Position numbers and translations under genes: made by a program. Below, piece after piece: positions 1 through 10,049 of a stretch of DNA of 64,000 nucleotides. The notes beneath the pieces are model-generated. The model ran no database searches and was not told the DNA's origin. It worked only from the letters and a program-made list of their open reading frames with translations. The stretch is from Hypericum androsaemum (Eukaryota > Streptophyta > Magnoliopsida > Malpighiales > Hypericaceae). The number at the start of each line of letters is the position of its first letter. Within the stretch, counting starts at the first letter, position 1. Location: positions 11,980,689 through 12,044,688 of the forward strand of contig OZ023180.1 in NCBI GenBank assembly GCA_963995505.1, read 5' to 3'.

Positions 1-29
1 GTCTCCCCACATGTGGCAAGATAAAAGCT

Positions 30-511
30 GACGCATTTCACCACCATTTATCCTCATGGAATTTTGATAGAGCATCGGCCGTAGCGTTCTCTTTTAGGAA
101 TATATGTGAGATTCTAAACTCCATATGCAACAACCTATCCAGCGTGTGCAGCCATCCACTCTTGAATTTCTAAGGCACCTCCAAACTCCAGTCTTGAAAT
201 AAAGAATACACATATACAAAGTCAGTTTCCAGCAGACGATGCCACCCTAGCACATTTGCCACCTCTACTGCTACTATTGCTGTAAAAAGCTCAATCTTAA
301 AGGCATACGAGATCCCCATCTTCCTCACAAAGCAACTGTGCACAAATCTTCTACAGTTCCTAAAAATACCAGCTATTGTCGATATACCAGGGGTCCCTCT
401 GGAACTTCCAGTTGTATTACACTTCATCCATCCTAGCAAAGGACAATGCCATCTTACCTCCGTATTTTTTTGCGCTCGCCCTGGTCTCCTTATAGCATTC
501 AGGGCACTCAA
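30..511 (-). pseudogene. LINE RNase H domain (RVT_3 type)
   Basis: The 113-codon open frame at 170-511 contains GWMKCNTTGSSRGTPG, the first strand and turn of plant LINE RNase H, where the usual first catalytic Asp (N-T-D-G) has become Thr. It continues with AGIFRN, FKIELFTAIVAVEVA (catalytic Glu helix) and LLETDFVYV (second Asp). After a stop, the same frame carries SHIFLKENATADALSKF, the last conserved block. Loss of the first Asp and the stops make it inactive. The methionine start is internal to the domain and has no meaning as a gene start. Confidence 0.85.
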
Positions 512-535
512 TATTAGTAGCTCATCTTGTGAATT

Positions 536-1075
536 AAATATGTGCCCTATCTACAACCTAGCTGTTTTCGGAATCATTACCTGAATAAGCATAACCGCAA
601 CACTCCGACTGCGCACCTTGTTATCAAATATTATGGCATTTCGCTCTGCCCAAATTGCCCAAATACACACGATAATTGCTGTCCGTCATAAAGCTAGTAC
701 TTGAGGGCTATAATGCACAGTCATAGCATCAACACAAATCTCCACCAAGCTCGTCCCCCCATGAAAAACCCTACTGCAAACTGAATAAATGGCATTCCAC
801 ACTCGACCTGCAAAACAACATCCTGCAAAAACAGGGTCAATACCCTCCTCCGTTTCCCTGCATAAAACACAAATAGATGGCCCAACATATCCATGCTGCC
901 TAAGAACATCAAGGGTATGTAGCCTTCCATATATAGCTCTCCAAGCCGTATCTGTTCGCCTGGAAGGAATAAAAGATGCTCATATCCAACTATCCCATCT
1001 CACCTCTTGGAAGAATGTCGCATATTCTTGTAGGCAATTTTCTAGGTGATGGTCCATCTACCGCGTGCTGCCACA
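536..1075 (-). pseudogene. zf-RVT zinc-binding region of LINE ORF2
   Basis: The minus frame gives a stretch with TAWRAIYGRLHTLDVL, then CVLCRE as a Cys pair, a second Cys pair in FAGCCFAGRVWNAI, and further on VCIWAIWAERNAIIFDN. This is the usual layout of the zinc-binding domain behind plant LINE reverse transcriptase and the tryptophan-rich linker to RNase H. One stop codon interrupts it near position 690, between QVLAL and RTAIIV. It is continuous in orientation with the RNase H fragment at 170-511, so both belong to one element. The reverse transcriptase core itself is absent. Confidence 0.8.
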
Positions 1076-1179
1076 CTAACTTAATTTCTCAACACTTTTT
1101 CCCTTTCCAACACTTGAACTTAATTTCTTAAAAAGAAAACACTATCTAACTTAAGGAGTATTCCCTAAAAAAAAACTTA

Positions 1180-2148
1180 AGGAGTGGGAGTCAGCAATGC
1201 CTGAAGGTGATCGAGCCAACTTAACTGGGTCATGAGGGTGATTGCTCTCGTCAAAACCATTCCACACCCTCCGAGTGTCCTCAGTAACAACTTTAGGAAA
1301 TCATGAGGGTGATTCCACTCATGGCACGAGGCAACACCCGATTTTATCTCTCCCAGAGAGTCAGCCCTTGGCTATGGTAACGGGAAATGTGCAACGCAAG
1401 GATATTTCTTATTCTTTAGCGGCTCGTGGGAAGGTCGGGGAGTGGATGAACTCAGGTAACTACTTCAGGCCTATTCTAAAAGGCGATAGATTTGTGGTTG
1501 TGTTGAGCAAAGAACGATCTGAAATATGTGAGAATTATGGCAAACGTGCTCTCATTGGGAGGAAGATTATGCCGAAAGGTACGAAACCGTGTTTGACGTT
1601 TGAGTTGAAAGCTGCTATTGAGAAATCTTGGTCTGCTCAATCTTGGAAGATGATCCCCCTTGGCATGGGATACTTTGGTTTTCAATTCTCGTCCGAAAAG
1701 GATAGGGAACTAACTTGGAGCTCTACGGTTTGGATGTTGCCTCAGGGTTCTCTTTACATGCAGCCGCGGGTTCTTTTTTTCAAGCCTACCAAGATCACCA
1801 CCTCTTTTGCACGAGTTTGGGTGAGGCTATATGGGTTAGGTATGGAGCTCGGCTTCAATTTGGGTGAGGAAAGCTCTAATATCATCGATTCAGTGAAGAG
1901 AGCAGCAACAGGAATTGGGTTGGACAATCTCCAATCTTGAATTTGTAAGACGCTCCTTTATGGAGTCTGTTCCTCCAAGCCTTTGGTCTCCTAGATTTGT
2001 TCTGCTTTGTCTCTTTAGATAAAGCTTTAGGAATCTTTTCGAATCTTAGGATCGTGTTTTTTGGTTTTGGAGCAGTAGACAGGATCTTTTGCACTTGGGG
2101 GATCTTTTGCTGTTGGTTTATTAATAAAATTTAATTATCAAAAAAAAG
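1180..2148 (+). mobile_element. Internally deleted LINE: ORF1 joined to 3' tail
   Basis: A DUF4283 reading frame (ORF1-like) is followed within about 30 bp of its stop by a typical plant LINE 3' end: a T-rich tract, a TTTATTAATAAAATT motif and a short A tail at about 2140-2148. The whole of ORF2 is missing. This is either an internal deletion or a short non-autonomous derivative. The LINE at 61.7-64 kb has the same layout (ORF1 then 3' end, no ORF2) on the other strand, which makes a recurring derivative plausible. The 5' boundary is approximate. Confidence 0.65.
1242..1940 (+). CDS. DUF4283 (LINE ORF1-like) protein, 232 codons
   Basis: This is the longest open frame in the first 7 kb. Residues about 85-200 match the DUF4283 pattern: KRALIGRKIMPKGTKP, then ELKAAIEKSWSAQSWKM, PLGMGYFGFQFSSEKDRE, and ARVWVRLYGLGMELGF. 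DUF4283 is the N-terminal, probably RNA-binding, domain of plant LINE ORF1 proteins, which usually continue into a CCHC knuckle. Here the frame ends at GLDNLQS before any zinc knuckle. The first ATG (1242) is a convention; the domain itself begins about codon 85. It is open but truncated, so function as a complete ORF1 protein is unlikely. Confidence 0.7.
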   Translation: MLSSKPFHTLRVSSVTTLGNHEGDSTHGTRQHPILSLPESQPLAMVTGNVQRKDISYSLAARGKVGEWMNSGNYFRPILKGDRFVVVLSKERSEICENYGKRALIGRKIMPKGTKPCLTFELKAAIEKSWSAQSWKMIPLGMGYFGFQFSSEKDRELTWSSTVWMLPQGSLYMQPRVLFFKPTKITTSFARVWVRLYGLGMELGFNLGEESSNIIDSVKRAATGIGLDNLQS

Positions 2149-2164
2149 AAGGGAAAAAGTGTTG

Positions 2165-2522
2165 AAGAGCTGAGACTTACTTGGGCTAGTAAGAGCTCGA
2201 ATATTGCACCATCTATAAAATTAGTGCGTGACATTATGCTATCCCATTCGAGTTCAAGACTTAAAAAAAGTTTGTGTTGTGTAGAAAATGATCATATTTA
2301 TACATACATGGAACTTCGTATGTTTTTATACCAAACAAAATATCAGGCATTGTTGTTTGACGTTGATAATTCCATATAAATACTTCGTGTTGTTCGTTTA
2401 ATTTGTAAATGCAAATTTTTTAATAAAATTTGTTTAAAGGTTCTAAATTAGATATGAATATTTTAATGTGATATGAAAATCGATTAATTTGTTAATGTTT
2501 GTTGTTAGCACAACTACTCATA
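2165..2522. other. AT-rich spacer, nothing recognised
   Basis: There is no open frame of note, no repeat pair and no terminal motif. The 3' side abuts the target duplication of the MULE that follows. Confidence 0.6.
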
Positions 2523-2532
2523 TTAGATAAAA

Positions 2533-3292
2533 GGAAAAAATAGTCATATGTCCTTATTGTTTGAAGAAATTGAGTAATAAGGACAACTTAGTATTAAATA
2601 GTCCTTCATGTTTCCTAAATCGAACTAATTAGTCCCTGAATATAGATTCTAACAATTTTTCAGGCGAGACATTATTAAAATTATCAAAATACCCCTAACT
2701 CTAAAAAAATATTAATTTATCACTTATCAACAACTAAAATCTCTCTTTCCAACTGAATTGGGGTAATTAGGTTTTCTGTAATTGAGAATTGGGTATTCAA
2801 ATGACAGCCTTTGCAATTCAGATGGAGGACGGATGGAGGACGGCAAGCACAAATCACGAGGGAAGAAAAGGATGATATCCCTCTGGTTTCTATCTTATAA
2901 TGGAGGAGTGGTGGAAGAAAAACAATGGGTGGTTAACTATTGATGTGGATCTTGTTTTCAAGTTGGGGCACAGAGTTGGAAGTCATGTTTTTTGCTGTAT
3001 TCGTCTTCTTAATCCGAAGGTGAAGAGAAAATTCTCCAACATTGGTCCTCCTTGTTTCTCTTTCTGTTAATGTTCTTGGAAAAGAAAGTTGGGGGAAGAT
3101 TAGAAAACCCTAAAACACTGAATTAGATGGAGTGAGGGGTATTTTTGTCATTTTAAATAGGGCACCATCGAAAAAATGATCGAAAGTTGGGTTCAGGGAC
3201 TAATCACTTGATTTATGAAATATGAGGGACTAGACAATACTAGATTATCCTTATCAATTAATTTCTTCAAACATCAAGTACCTATCACTATT
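2533..3292. mobile_element. MULE-type TIR element, 760 bp, non-autonomous
   Basis: Terminal inverted repeats of about 110 bp face each other: 2540-2640 and the reverse complement of 3180-3290 share TTTGAAGAAATT, the stretch around CTAGTATT and TAGTCCCTGAA with scattered mismatches. The element is flanked by TTAGATAAAA at 2523-2532 and 3293-3302, a 10-bp (or 9-bp) target duplication typical of Mutator-like elements. The interior (2750-3130) is richer in G and includes short open stretches without recognisable homology; it may be captured DNA. No transposase is present. Confidence 0.8.
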
Positions 3293-3302
3293 TTAGATAA
3301 AA

Positions 3303-3805
3303 TTGTTAGCAATCTAATGAAAAAAAATTCAAAAAGTCTACTTAACTTGAATTTTGGTACAGAGACAAGAAAAACGGAGTTCGTCCAAATCTCATCATAA
3401 TTCACTTTGTTCAAGGGATGTGTCCACTGACCGATATGCCTAACATAATAAATCTTTTCTCCACTTTTTTAGTAGATGCAATTAACTGTAAAGTTAAATA
3501 TAATTTTATCTAAATTGTACGCACCAATTAATGAGTTGCCTACACACGTTTAAAAGTGTACATAATAGAAGAAGAACGCCTAAATTGTAGTCAAATGTAA
3601 TCAATTTGGACAGAGAAAACCCATATCCAAAATTCGGGAGTGAATTTGGTGTTAGCGCTGTAAGGTGTGCAGCACCATCCTGCTCAAATCTGGATCGTTG
3701 ATTTTTAATCTGAATAGTTAAAATGACACACGTACGACTGCGCCCTTTCCTCCTTGTTTATTTCCCATTCTACCCCTATCTGTATACCCTCCCATCATTT
3801 TTTAG
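3303..3805. other. AT-rich spacer
   Basis: No gene or repeat structure was identified. The small open frame ending at 3400 lies partly inside the preceding TIR and is not coding. Confidence 0.55.
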
Positions 3806-5092
3806 GGATAAGTACTATTTCAATCATGTAGTTTACACAAATTTTGCGATATGATCCTGAAATTTAGAAACGACTTTTTTGGTAGTTGTGGTTTCACATT
3901 TTTTATGTTAAAGGCTTGAGAAAGCTCCCGAGCTAAAAACCAGCTTAGAACCTAGAAACAGTGTCGTTTTAAGGGTGATGTGGCATGCCACATCAGACTT
4001 TTTTTTAGCAGTTGGTAACGTGAGTTGGCACGACTTAAATATCCTTTTTAATCTCTTATCTTTTTATAATTTTTCAAATTCCCCATTCTTTTTCTTCTTC
4101 CCCTCCTCCCCTCTCTCTCCTCTTCGTCTTCTTCTTCTTCTTCTTCCCCTCTCTTAGGACAAGCCCCTCTCGCACACATTTCATAGTACACCTTCTCTGC
4201 ATAATCAACCGATCCCAATTCCAAAAAAAACCTCAAGAACCTGATTCAAAACCCCGGAATCCTTATTTCAATGGGTTAACGTTAACGTGACATGCCTGAG
4301 TGTTTTTTTCACTTGATGTTAGGAAAGATGTTTTAGTCTTCATAAATATGATAGCGATATACAGCTAGTATTCCTGATGGAACCCGATGTTAGATTTTTT
4401 TACCTTTGTAAAACTAATCTTCATTGTGTTTTTTTTAAATTGATCGTTGATCTTACTTGAAGTGCCATTAATCTTACCTGATGTGCCCAAAAATACAAGG
4501 GCCGGTCTTGGTAATGAGCTGTACGGTGCAGAGCTCTGCTTCTTCACCTCAACTACAACGACAAAATACCAACAAAAATAACTACTTTTTGACGTGCAAT
4601 AGCATTTGATTAATCACACTAGCCAAAAGGCCACAATGAATATTTATAACGCGTCCTTTTAGTCATTAATGAGGAGCATACCCCTGCCTGAAATTTCTGA
4701 ACACGATAGAATGTTTTTGAAGGATCAAGTTTGGGGCCGAGTACGGGAATCTTTGTTGTATGTGTTCTGGGATAATAAAAGGATCAGTTGCGTGCTTTAA
4801 AAAAAAGGATAAGTACTATTTAAATCATGTTGTTTACACGGATTTTGCGATAGGATCTTGAGGTTTAGAAACAACTTTTTTGGTAGTTGTGGTTTCACGT
4901 TTTTTGCGTTAGAGGCTCGACAGCCTTCCCGAACCAAAATTAGCTCTGAACATAGAAACGACGTCATTTTTGTTGCTGAGTTGTCACTCCACGTTGGAAA
5001 CTAATGCCCGGATGGTATGCTGACTTGGCACGAAAATAATATCCATTTTAATCACTTATTTCTTAATAACTTTTTTAAAAATTTCTCATTTA
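3806..5092. repeat. Two direct copies of a transposon terminal sequence
   Basis: About 280 bp at 3806-4085 and 4807-5092 are clearly similar in the same orientation: both start GGATAAGTACTATTT, pass through ACTTTTTTGGTAGTTGTGG and TGGCACGA, and end in a poly-T-rich stretch. They look like left ends of the same TIR element family. No facing right end was found, so these are probably two truncated copies, or the flanks of a rearranged one. A CTT-rich tract (about 4095-4150) follows the first. Confidence 0.6.
4150..4270 (-). pseudogene. PPR-like gene fragment between the repeats
   Basis: The minus frame reads ELGSVDYAEKVYYEMCARG followed by ACPK. The pattern of a helix with YAEKV, EM, RG and CP at fixed spacing is that of a plant pentatricopeptide repeat. 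Upstream coding continues in another frame across an eight-T run, suggesting a one-base slip. It lies just beyond a transposon end copy, so capture by that element is likely. The stretch is short, so identification rests on motif only. Confidence 0.4.
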
Positions 5093-5375
5093 ATCCCAAC
5101 TCAATCCATCACTTTCAACCCACAACCCAACCCAACCCATCTTCTTCAACCTTCAAACCCATTAAAAAAACCAAAATAAAAAATTATCAATAAGAGAAGC
5201 ACCATTTCCTGAATTAAACTCGAACAATAGGCAAATCTACAATTCACAATCATTCCCTAACAAATGACCATCCCTAATCTTTTTCCTACGCCCATTCCAA
5301 TTCACATTTGTTTTTCAATTTCTTAGAGGAAGGGTAGCCCCAACAACAGTCGAGTACTCCAACCCAGAGCCGACG
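5093..5375. other. Low-complexity C/A-rich spacer
   Basis: This stretch has many CCCAACCC and AAAC words, with no open frame or repeat partner seen. It joins the second transposon-end copy to the ORF at 5376. Confidence 0.4.
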
Positions 5376-5756
5376 GTGACCGTCGCGAGGAGAAAGGTGT
5401 CCAGGGCGAAGTCGTGCTTGGCTTACTCCTTCACAAATGGGTCAGAGCTTTTAGATATCGGACTCACAGCGCCAGGACTGGAAGAGGTCCAGATCGACCC
5501 GCTCCTGGGCAGAGCTCTCCTGGTCAAGGTGGACCACACCTACTGGTTCATTCCTGAGCTCAAAAATCATCCTGACGGCCTCCTCCGCAATCCCCGAAAC
5601 CCTAACCCTAAAAGAAATTTGAGAAATAATAATAATCGTAAGCCTCAAACGGCCAAGTACAAACTGCCACCTCAGCGATCCCTCCCTCCCCTCGACGAGT
5701 ACGACGATGATGGCGATGACCTAGTCTCCGAGGTGCGGTTTGTTTTTTTTAAATAA
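5376..5756 (+). CDS. Unidentified ORF, 126 codons, possibly captured sequence
   Basis: The frame is markedly richer in G+C than its surroundings and uses GAG, CTC and GTC codons freely, like the captured gene pieces elsewhere in the window. It contains an RRKVSRAKSCLAYSF start, a central GLEEVQIDPLLGRALLVKVDH, a basic Asn/Arg-rich middle and an acidic DEYDDDGDD end that runs into poly-T. No known family was recognised. The sequence upstream of the ATG stays open for a few codons, so the true start could be earlier or absent. Its place behind a transposon end suggests transduplication; this is inference. Confidence 0.25.
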   Translation: MTVARRKVSRAKSCLAYSFTNGSELLDIGLTAPGLEEVQIDPLLGRALLVKVDHTYWFIPELKNHPDGLLRNPRNPNPKRNLRNNNNRKPQTAKYKLPPQRSLPPLDEYDDDGDDLVSEVRFVFFK

Positions 5757-6399
5757 TATTCTTGTTGACGGTTTTGGTGAAAGAATGAGCAACTTACCCA
5801 TTAACCATGTTATATAATTTCACCATCTCGACCAAGATAACTACACCGCCTCTTGTTATACTTTTAATGTATTGCCACGTTTTTACCTTTTTCTTAACTT
5901 GCCACCTTTTACATTCAATTGCCACCTTTTACATTATAAGCTTGAGTTTGGTAAATATTTTACAAGCTGCCACGTTTTCCACTTTTCATCCTTTCATCTT
6001 TTCTTCAACTTATCACACTAATAGTGCGCATGGTGGAAAACTCAACGGCCAAGCTACTAATTTAATATACTTCAAGTTGTTTTCATTAGATGCCAACATG
6101 TTCTTTCTACCACTCGTATTTAATTTAATTTTGGTAACGGTTTCAAACTAAGAATGTTTGCTTCTATATTTTACACTTTTTAAAACAGTGGCACGTCCAA
6201 AATTTAATATACCATCTTAATCAATTTCTCTTTTTACATTACTAACGATGCCAACAATTGTACGTCAAATTGTAACTATGAATCATAAAATGGCCAATTA
6301 TTGTAGATAATTTCTATCATAATATATTCCTAGCGAACCAAATGACTTAATAATCTTGATTAAATCCAATTAAGTTAGTTGAAATGTTGGGATATTACT
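5757..6399. other. AT-rich spacer, nothing recognised
   Basis: The open frame 5807-6151 is hydrophobic low-complexity translation of AT-rich DNA and is not supported as a gene. No repeats, TIRs or LTR ends were detected. Confidence 0.5.
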
Positions 6400-7300
6400 G
6401 ATGATGATGCTATTGAGGCCGATGAAGCTCAGCTTTTCATAAGACCTTTGGGGCCTGATAAGCCCTTAACTTACTCATGATTTTGTATGCCTTAGATCAT
6501 CTCATGGCTTGAGATCTTGTGTAGCCATTCAGGCATTGCTTACGTCATCTACAATGTTTGACTTCCTTGGCTTTGATCCAACCGTTTTCCTTGATGTATG
6601 GATACAAATGAGTAAGCACGGACAACGATTTGGATGGCCTCCAAGGACCGAGAAAGAAATAACTTTTATTAAGATATGGCTCTAGGCAAGCCGAATAAGG
6701 CTAAGTACAAAATGATTTGATGACCGTTACAAATGTTACTTAAAGCCGAACGCGGCTTCTATAATTAATTATCTTCCACCTATTGCGGACCTGGCCCATA
6801 TAAAAAGCCAACTCAGCTACACCGCTTCCGTCGTCGCCAAGGGCTTAGTTACTTTCCTCGTCCATGTTCTCGAGTGTAATCTTCGAACAACTGATTGTCC
6901 ACTCCTTTCCACATGCTGGGGCGATAGATTTTCAAGTACAATTCATTTATCGGTCGTTCGTGAACCTTGCCATCGACATCAGTGAGTCGATAAGACCCAT
7001 TAACGTCATGTACTTTGAATGGTCCTTTCTAGTTGGGAGACCATTTCCCGTGTTTGGGATCCTTGCGTCCTAATGGAAAGATGACTCTCCACACCAAGTC
7101 TCCTCTCTCGAAGTACTTTTCACGGACCCTCTTATTGTATGCATTTTTCACGGTCTTCTTTAGTTGTACAATGGCATCTAAAGTTTTTAGTCTCTCCTCA
7201 GGAAGGTCTTCAAGGGCAGCTAACATAGCTGAATCATAGTCCAAGCTAGATAGGTGTATCTGTTCAGCTCTTCTCAGCGATAGTACTGTCAACTCCTAGG
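6400..7300 (-). mobile_element. Outer gypsy element, 3' part (pol end and downstream)
   Basis: On the minus strand this is the end of a Ty3/gypsy polyprotein (about 7297-6870) followed by non-coding sequence. It matches in orientation and type the gag and 5' LTR found on the minus strand at 18.1-22.97 kb, so I read it as the far side of one element split by the Athila-like insertion. The 3' LTR was not found, and most of pol is missing, so a deletion must have accompanied or followed the nesting. The left edge is uncertain. Confidence 0.6.
6870..7297 (-). pseudogene. Gypsy integrase C-terminal tail
   Basis: The frame at 7029-7292 has the characteristic end of plant gypsy pol: a coiled stretch (LDAIVQLKKTVKNAYNKRVR), then FERGDLVWRVIFPLGRKDP and GKWSPN. 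Beyond it, in a shifted frame, reads a GPF / NGSYRLTDVDG / LYLKIYRPSMW series, the usual last residues of these polyproteins. Integrase catalytic, RNase H and RT parts are absent on this side. The break at 7300-7305 is where the nested element's truncated LTR starts. Confidence 0.8.
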
Positions 7301-7304
7301 GAAT

Positions 7305-7411
7305 CATAATTGATTGTTTTGATTTCATGTTCCAATCCTCAGTTCGAAACTCTACTTATTCACTATACTATTTGATTACGTACTTCATTGTTTACAATTT
7401 CTCGTACATCA
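7305..7411 (+). repeat. 5' LTR remnant (last 107 bp)
   Basis: From CATAATTGATTG to GTACATCA this matches the last part of the 3' LTR (17978-18085). The remaining roughly 1.24 kb of the 5' LTR is gone; the neighbouring bases belong to another gypsy element. A deletion across the outer/inner junction explains both losses. Confidence 0.8.
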
Positions 7412-7430
7412 AATTGACGCCGTCGACACA
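7412..7430 (+). promoter_or_regulatory. Primer binding site (degenerate)
   Basis: Directly after the LTR end, TTGACGCCGTCGACAC resembles the tRNA-Asp-type PBS used by many plant gypsy elements, with about three differences over 13 bases. Position next to the LTR end supports the call. Confidence 0.45.
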
Positions 7431-7779
7431 AAACTGAGATTTTAGGAATAAAATAAAAAATAATTAGTTTTGTGTAGTAAACTTGCTAATTTTGTGTGCT
7501 TTCTTTTTCAAGATTCTGTAGTGCATGCCAAGAATCTGGAGTGAAGGACTAGACCTTGACACAAAACTCTGTACTTGTGGTTGACATCAGAGTACTCGAA
7601 AGGGTAATTAGGCATGAGAAGAGGAACCAAACCAAAGCGATGGCACACAATCAGGAAGAAGGATGCTGTTGGAATCATCTGTTCCCTACATGGAATAGGA
7701 ATCCTAATGGTTTACAATAACCACCTATAGGTCCCAACGCTTTTCAAAATCTAGCAGTATGTGTCAAACTACTACAAAA
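7431..7779. other. Athila-like element leader
   Basis: This is the untranslated leader between PBS and gag. No open frame or further motif was recognised. Confidence 0.5.
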
Positions 7780-8310
7780 CTCGCTCCAATTTGGCAGCTT
7801 GCCAAGCGAAGACCCTCAAGGCCATCTCTCTTGGTTTGAGGAAATCTGTGATATCATGAAGTTTCAATGGGTCAATGATGATGTTTTGAAGTTACGTCTC
7901 TTCCACTTTTCCTTAAAGGACTGAGCTCGCATTTGGTATAATAATTTAAAGGGAGAGATGATTCAAAGTTGGAATGATCTAGCCCATGCTTTTCTTCGGA
8001 AGTTCTTCTCGATGGCCAAGTCAGCCAAGCTCTTGCGGGACATAAACACCTTTATACAAGCTGATAGGGAGAGCATCTATGAGGCTTGGGAATGGTTCAC
8101 GGATCTCCAAAGTTCCTTCTTTCAACATGGAATAAATCAGGAAAACTTCATGAAGATCTTTTACAATGGGTTAGATGGCCCATCCCGTGATCATATTGAC
8201 GCCTCACCTCAAGGGGTGTTATTGAGAAAGACTGTTAATGAAGCCTCTCATTTAATGGAGGAGATGGCTGAACTCAATGGTATGTGGCCAAAAGTACGCG
8301 CCAAGTAACC
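7780..8310 (+). pseudogene. Gag (Retrotrans_gag) of the Athila-like element
   Basis: Translation from about 7780 gives EDPQGHLSWFEEICD, LKLRLFHFSLKD, a TGA stop where Ala is usual, then IWYNNLKGEMIQSWNDL, FLRKFFSMAKSAKLLRDI, ESIYEAWEWFTDLQ, FYNGLDGPSRDHIDA and EASHLMEEMAELN. These are the ordered blocks of plant gypsy capsid. The frame is open from 7958 to 8308 only because the stop at about 7921 is upstream. Gag would form the particle that packages element RNA. Confidence 0.85.
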
Positions 8311-9062
8311 CCGTAAAGAAGCAACTCGAAGGGTACTTGATGTTGATGCCAACATGAGGCTTGAACTAAAGTGGAGGTGCAAACTAATGACCAAGGGCAA
8401 GGATAAGGCAACTACGGTGCAAAATACCTGTGAGCTTTGCAAATAATCACATCAAACTAATGACTACCCTCAGTTGGGGGAGATTCAGGCTATCGCTGAT
8501 AGGACACAACCAGGTATGGGTTACTGAAGACAAACTAATGCTCAGCCAAATTTTTCTCAATTTGGCCAGCAGGCAAACAACACTAGTGCCCAGTAAGAAC
8601 CTAAAAAGCCATATTTGGGAGATCAAGTAAAAGCTATGGGCGATAAAATTGACCAATTGGGAGGAGTAGTTCAGCAATCCATCCAACAATAAACAGTAAC
8701 TGTACAACAGATGGATCGTTGTGGGGCACGCCAACAAGAGATGGAAACATACCTAAAGGGACAGGCCACGCAACTCAAAAAGATGGAGAACAAACATGGA
8801 AATGTGGCTGCAGCAACACTCAAAGGCCAACAGGTTCCCTTCCAAGTAACACAGAGGCCAACCCTAAGGGAGATATCAAAGCCATAACCTTAAGAAGTGG
8901 CAAGGAGATCGAAGGATCACCAAAATAACCAAATCACCCAAGGTAAAGGAGATAAAAAAGGAGAAAGAACCTGTGCAAATCGATGAAGAGGAGGAACCCT
9001 ATGTCCCCCCACCACCTAAGGTTCCACCACCACCATTTCCTAAATGACTCAAGAAGCAACTA
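8311..9062 (+). pseudogene. Gag C-terminal / linker region, broken
   Basis: Several short frames in the plus direction (for example 8719-8928, ending in a TLRSGKEIEG motif typical before the protease of Athila-type elements, then a proline-rich PPPPKVPPPPF stretch near 9010-9045) show this is the linker between capsid and protease. No intact frame or CCHC knuckle was identified. Confidence 0.6.
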
Positions 9063-9600
9063 GTGTTGAACGAAAGATTCCTTGGCTTTATCGAAAAGAT
9101 GAAGGTCATTCAAATCTGGATTTCTTTGTTAGGAATGCTAGATCAAATGCCACATTATGCCAAGTTCCTCAAGGAGCTCATCACAAAGAAGAAGAAATTG
9201 GATAAGAAAGAAACAGTCTCTTTGACTGTAAACTACAGCTCACTCATATCCAAGGACTTACCAACTAAGCTTAAGGATCCAGGGAGTTTTATTATACCTT
9301 ATTATATGTTGGCGATGTTGAGTTTGCTAAATTTCTTTGTGACCTTGGTGCTAGTATTAACCTCATGCCTTTAACTATTTTTAGGCAACTCAGACTTGGA
9401 GACCTCAAGCCAACTGAGATGCGTCTTCAGCTAGCAGACCAAACGGTCACGAGGCCACATAGAATCGCAAAGGATGTGCTAGTTAACTTTGAGCAATTCT
9501 ATATTCCAGTAGATTTTATGGTCTTAGATTTCGACCCCAACAAGAATTGCCCTCTTCTTCTACGAAGCCATTCTTTAACACCTGTCATGCCCTGATTGAT
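9063..9600 (+). pseudogene. Aspartic protease region
   Basis: The frame 9063-9374 ends by running, after a one-base shift, into MPLTIFRQLRLGDLKPTEMRL at 9365-9595. The bases just before (about 9340-9368) encode a D-L-G-A-S-I-N-L-MPL arrangement in the right frame, where the first catalytic Asp with G-A-S is the retroviral-type protease motif. It is followed by LQLADQTVTRPHRIAKDVLV and VDFMVLDFD, the later strands. The frameshift prevents a continuous product. Confidence 0.75.
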
Positions 9601-10049
9601 GTCAATGGAGGAAAGTTGACTCTAAATGTTGGTGATGTAACATTAGAGTACCAAATGGCCAAGGCGATGCAATACTAACAAGAGGATGAAGCTTGCATAT
9701 GCATCGACTTGATGCCCAATGATGCTTTTGGTGTTGAAAAATAATGGAGTTGGAACACTATAGAGGAAGAAGATGAGGAATCTCTTGAGCAAGCATGCTA
9801 AGTTGAAGAGGTCGAAGAGGATGAAGAAGTAGACAAGGAGGAGGCCAAATTGGAACTAGAACTCTATAGGGGGCACTCACACAACCATCCACCATTAAGG
9901 CCCCCACCTTAGAGCTGAAGGAGTTGCCTCCCCACTTGGGATATGCCTTCTTGAATGAAGGTGGAAGGCTGCCCATCATCATCTCCAATAAGCTTACTCA
10001 AGAGCAAGAACATCAAGCCCTTACCTTGGTGAACTAGAGCATCAAGGCC
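9601..10049 (+). pseudogene. Protease-RT connector, acidic, broken
   Basis: Several stops interrupt an acidic Glu-rich stretch (about 9760-9870) and a proline/leucine segment (LKELPPHLGYAFL, about 9915-9955) that precedes RT in Athila-type polyproteins. The minus-strand ORF here is a shadow. Confidence 0.55.

Larger units (their letters stand above)
1..1078 (-). mobile_element. L1-type LINE, 3' half (RT C-terminus side), decayed
   Basis: On the minus strand this reads as the last part of a plant L1-type non-LTR retrotransposon: a zinc-binding region that follows reverse transcriptase (about 1060-540), then an RNase H domain (about 511-30). The poly(A) end lies beyond the left edge. The 5' side stops near 1078, so the copy is 5'-truncated or cut by rearrangement. 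At least one in-frame stop in the zinc-binding part and stops after the RNase H core show it is dead. What is seen is the domain order and diagnostic motifs; the family assignment is established knowledge for plant L1 elements. Confidence 0.85.
1090..2164. repeat. 16-bp perfect inverted repeat flanking a LINE
   Basis: CAACACTTTTTCCCTT at 1090-1105 is the exact reverse complement of 2149-2164, which lies directly after the oligo(A) of the LINE at 1180-2148. LINE target duplications are normally direct, so the inverted arrangement is unexpected. It may mark an inversion of one flank or be chance. Confidence 0.5.

Noticed and set aside
5807..6151. 114-codon ORF with many hydrophobic residues
   Set aside because: Low-complexity translation of AT-rich DNA without GC shift, homology or flanking structure.
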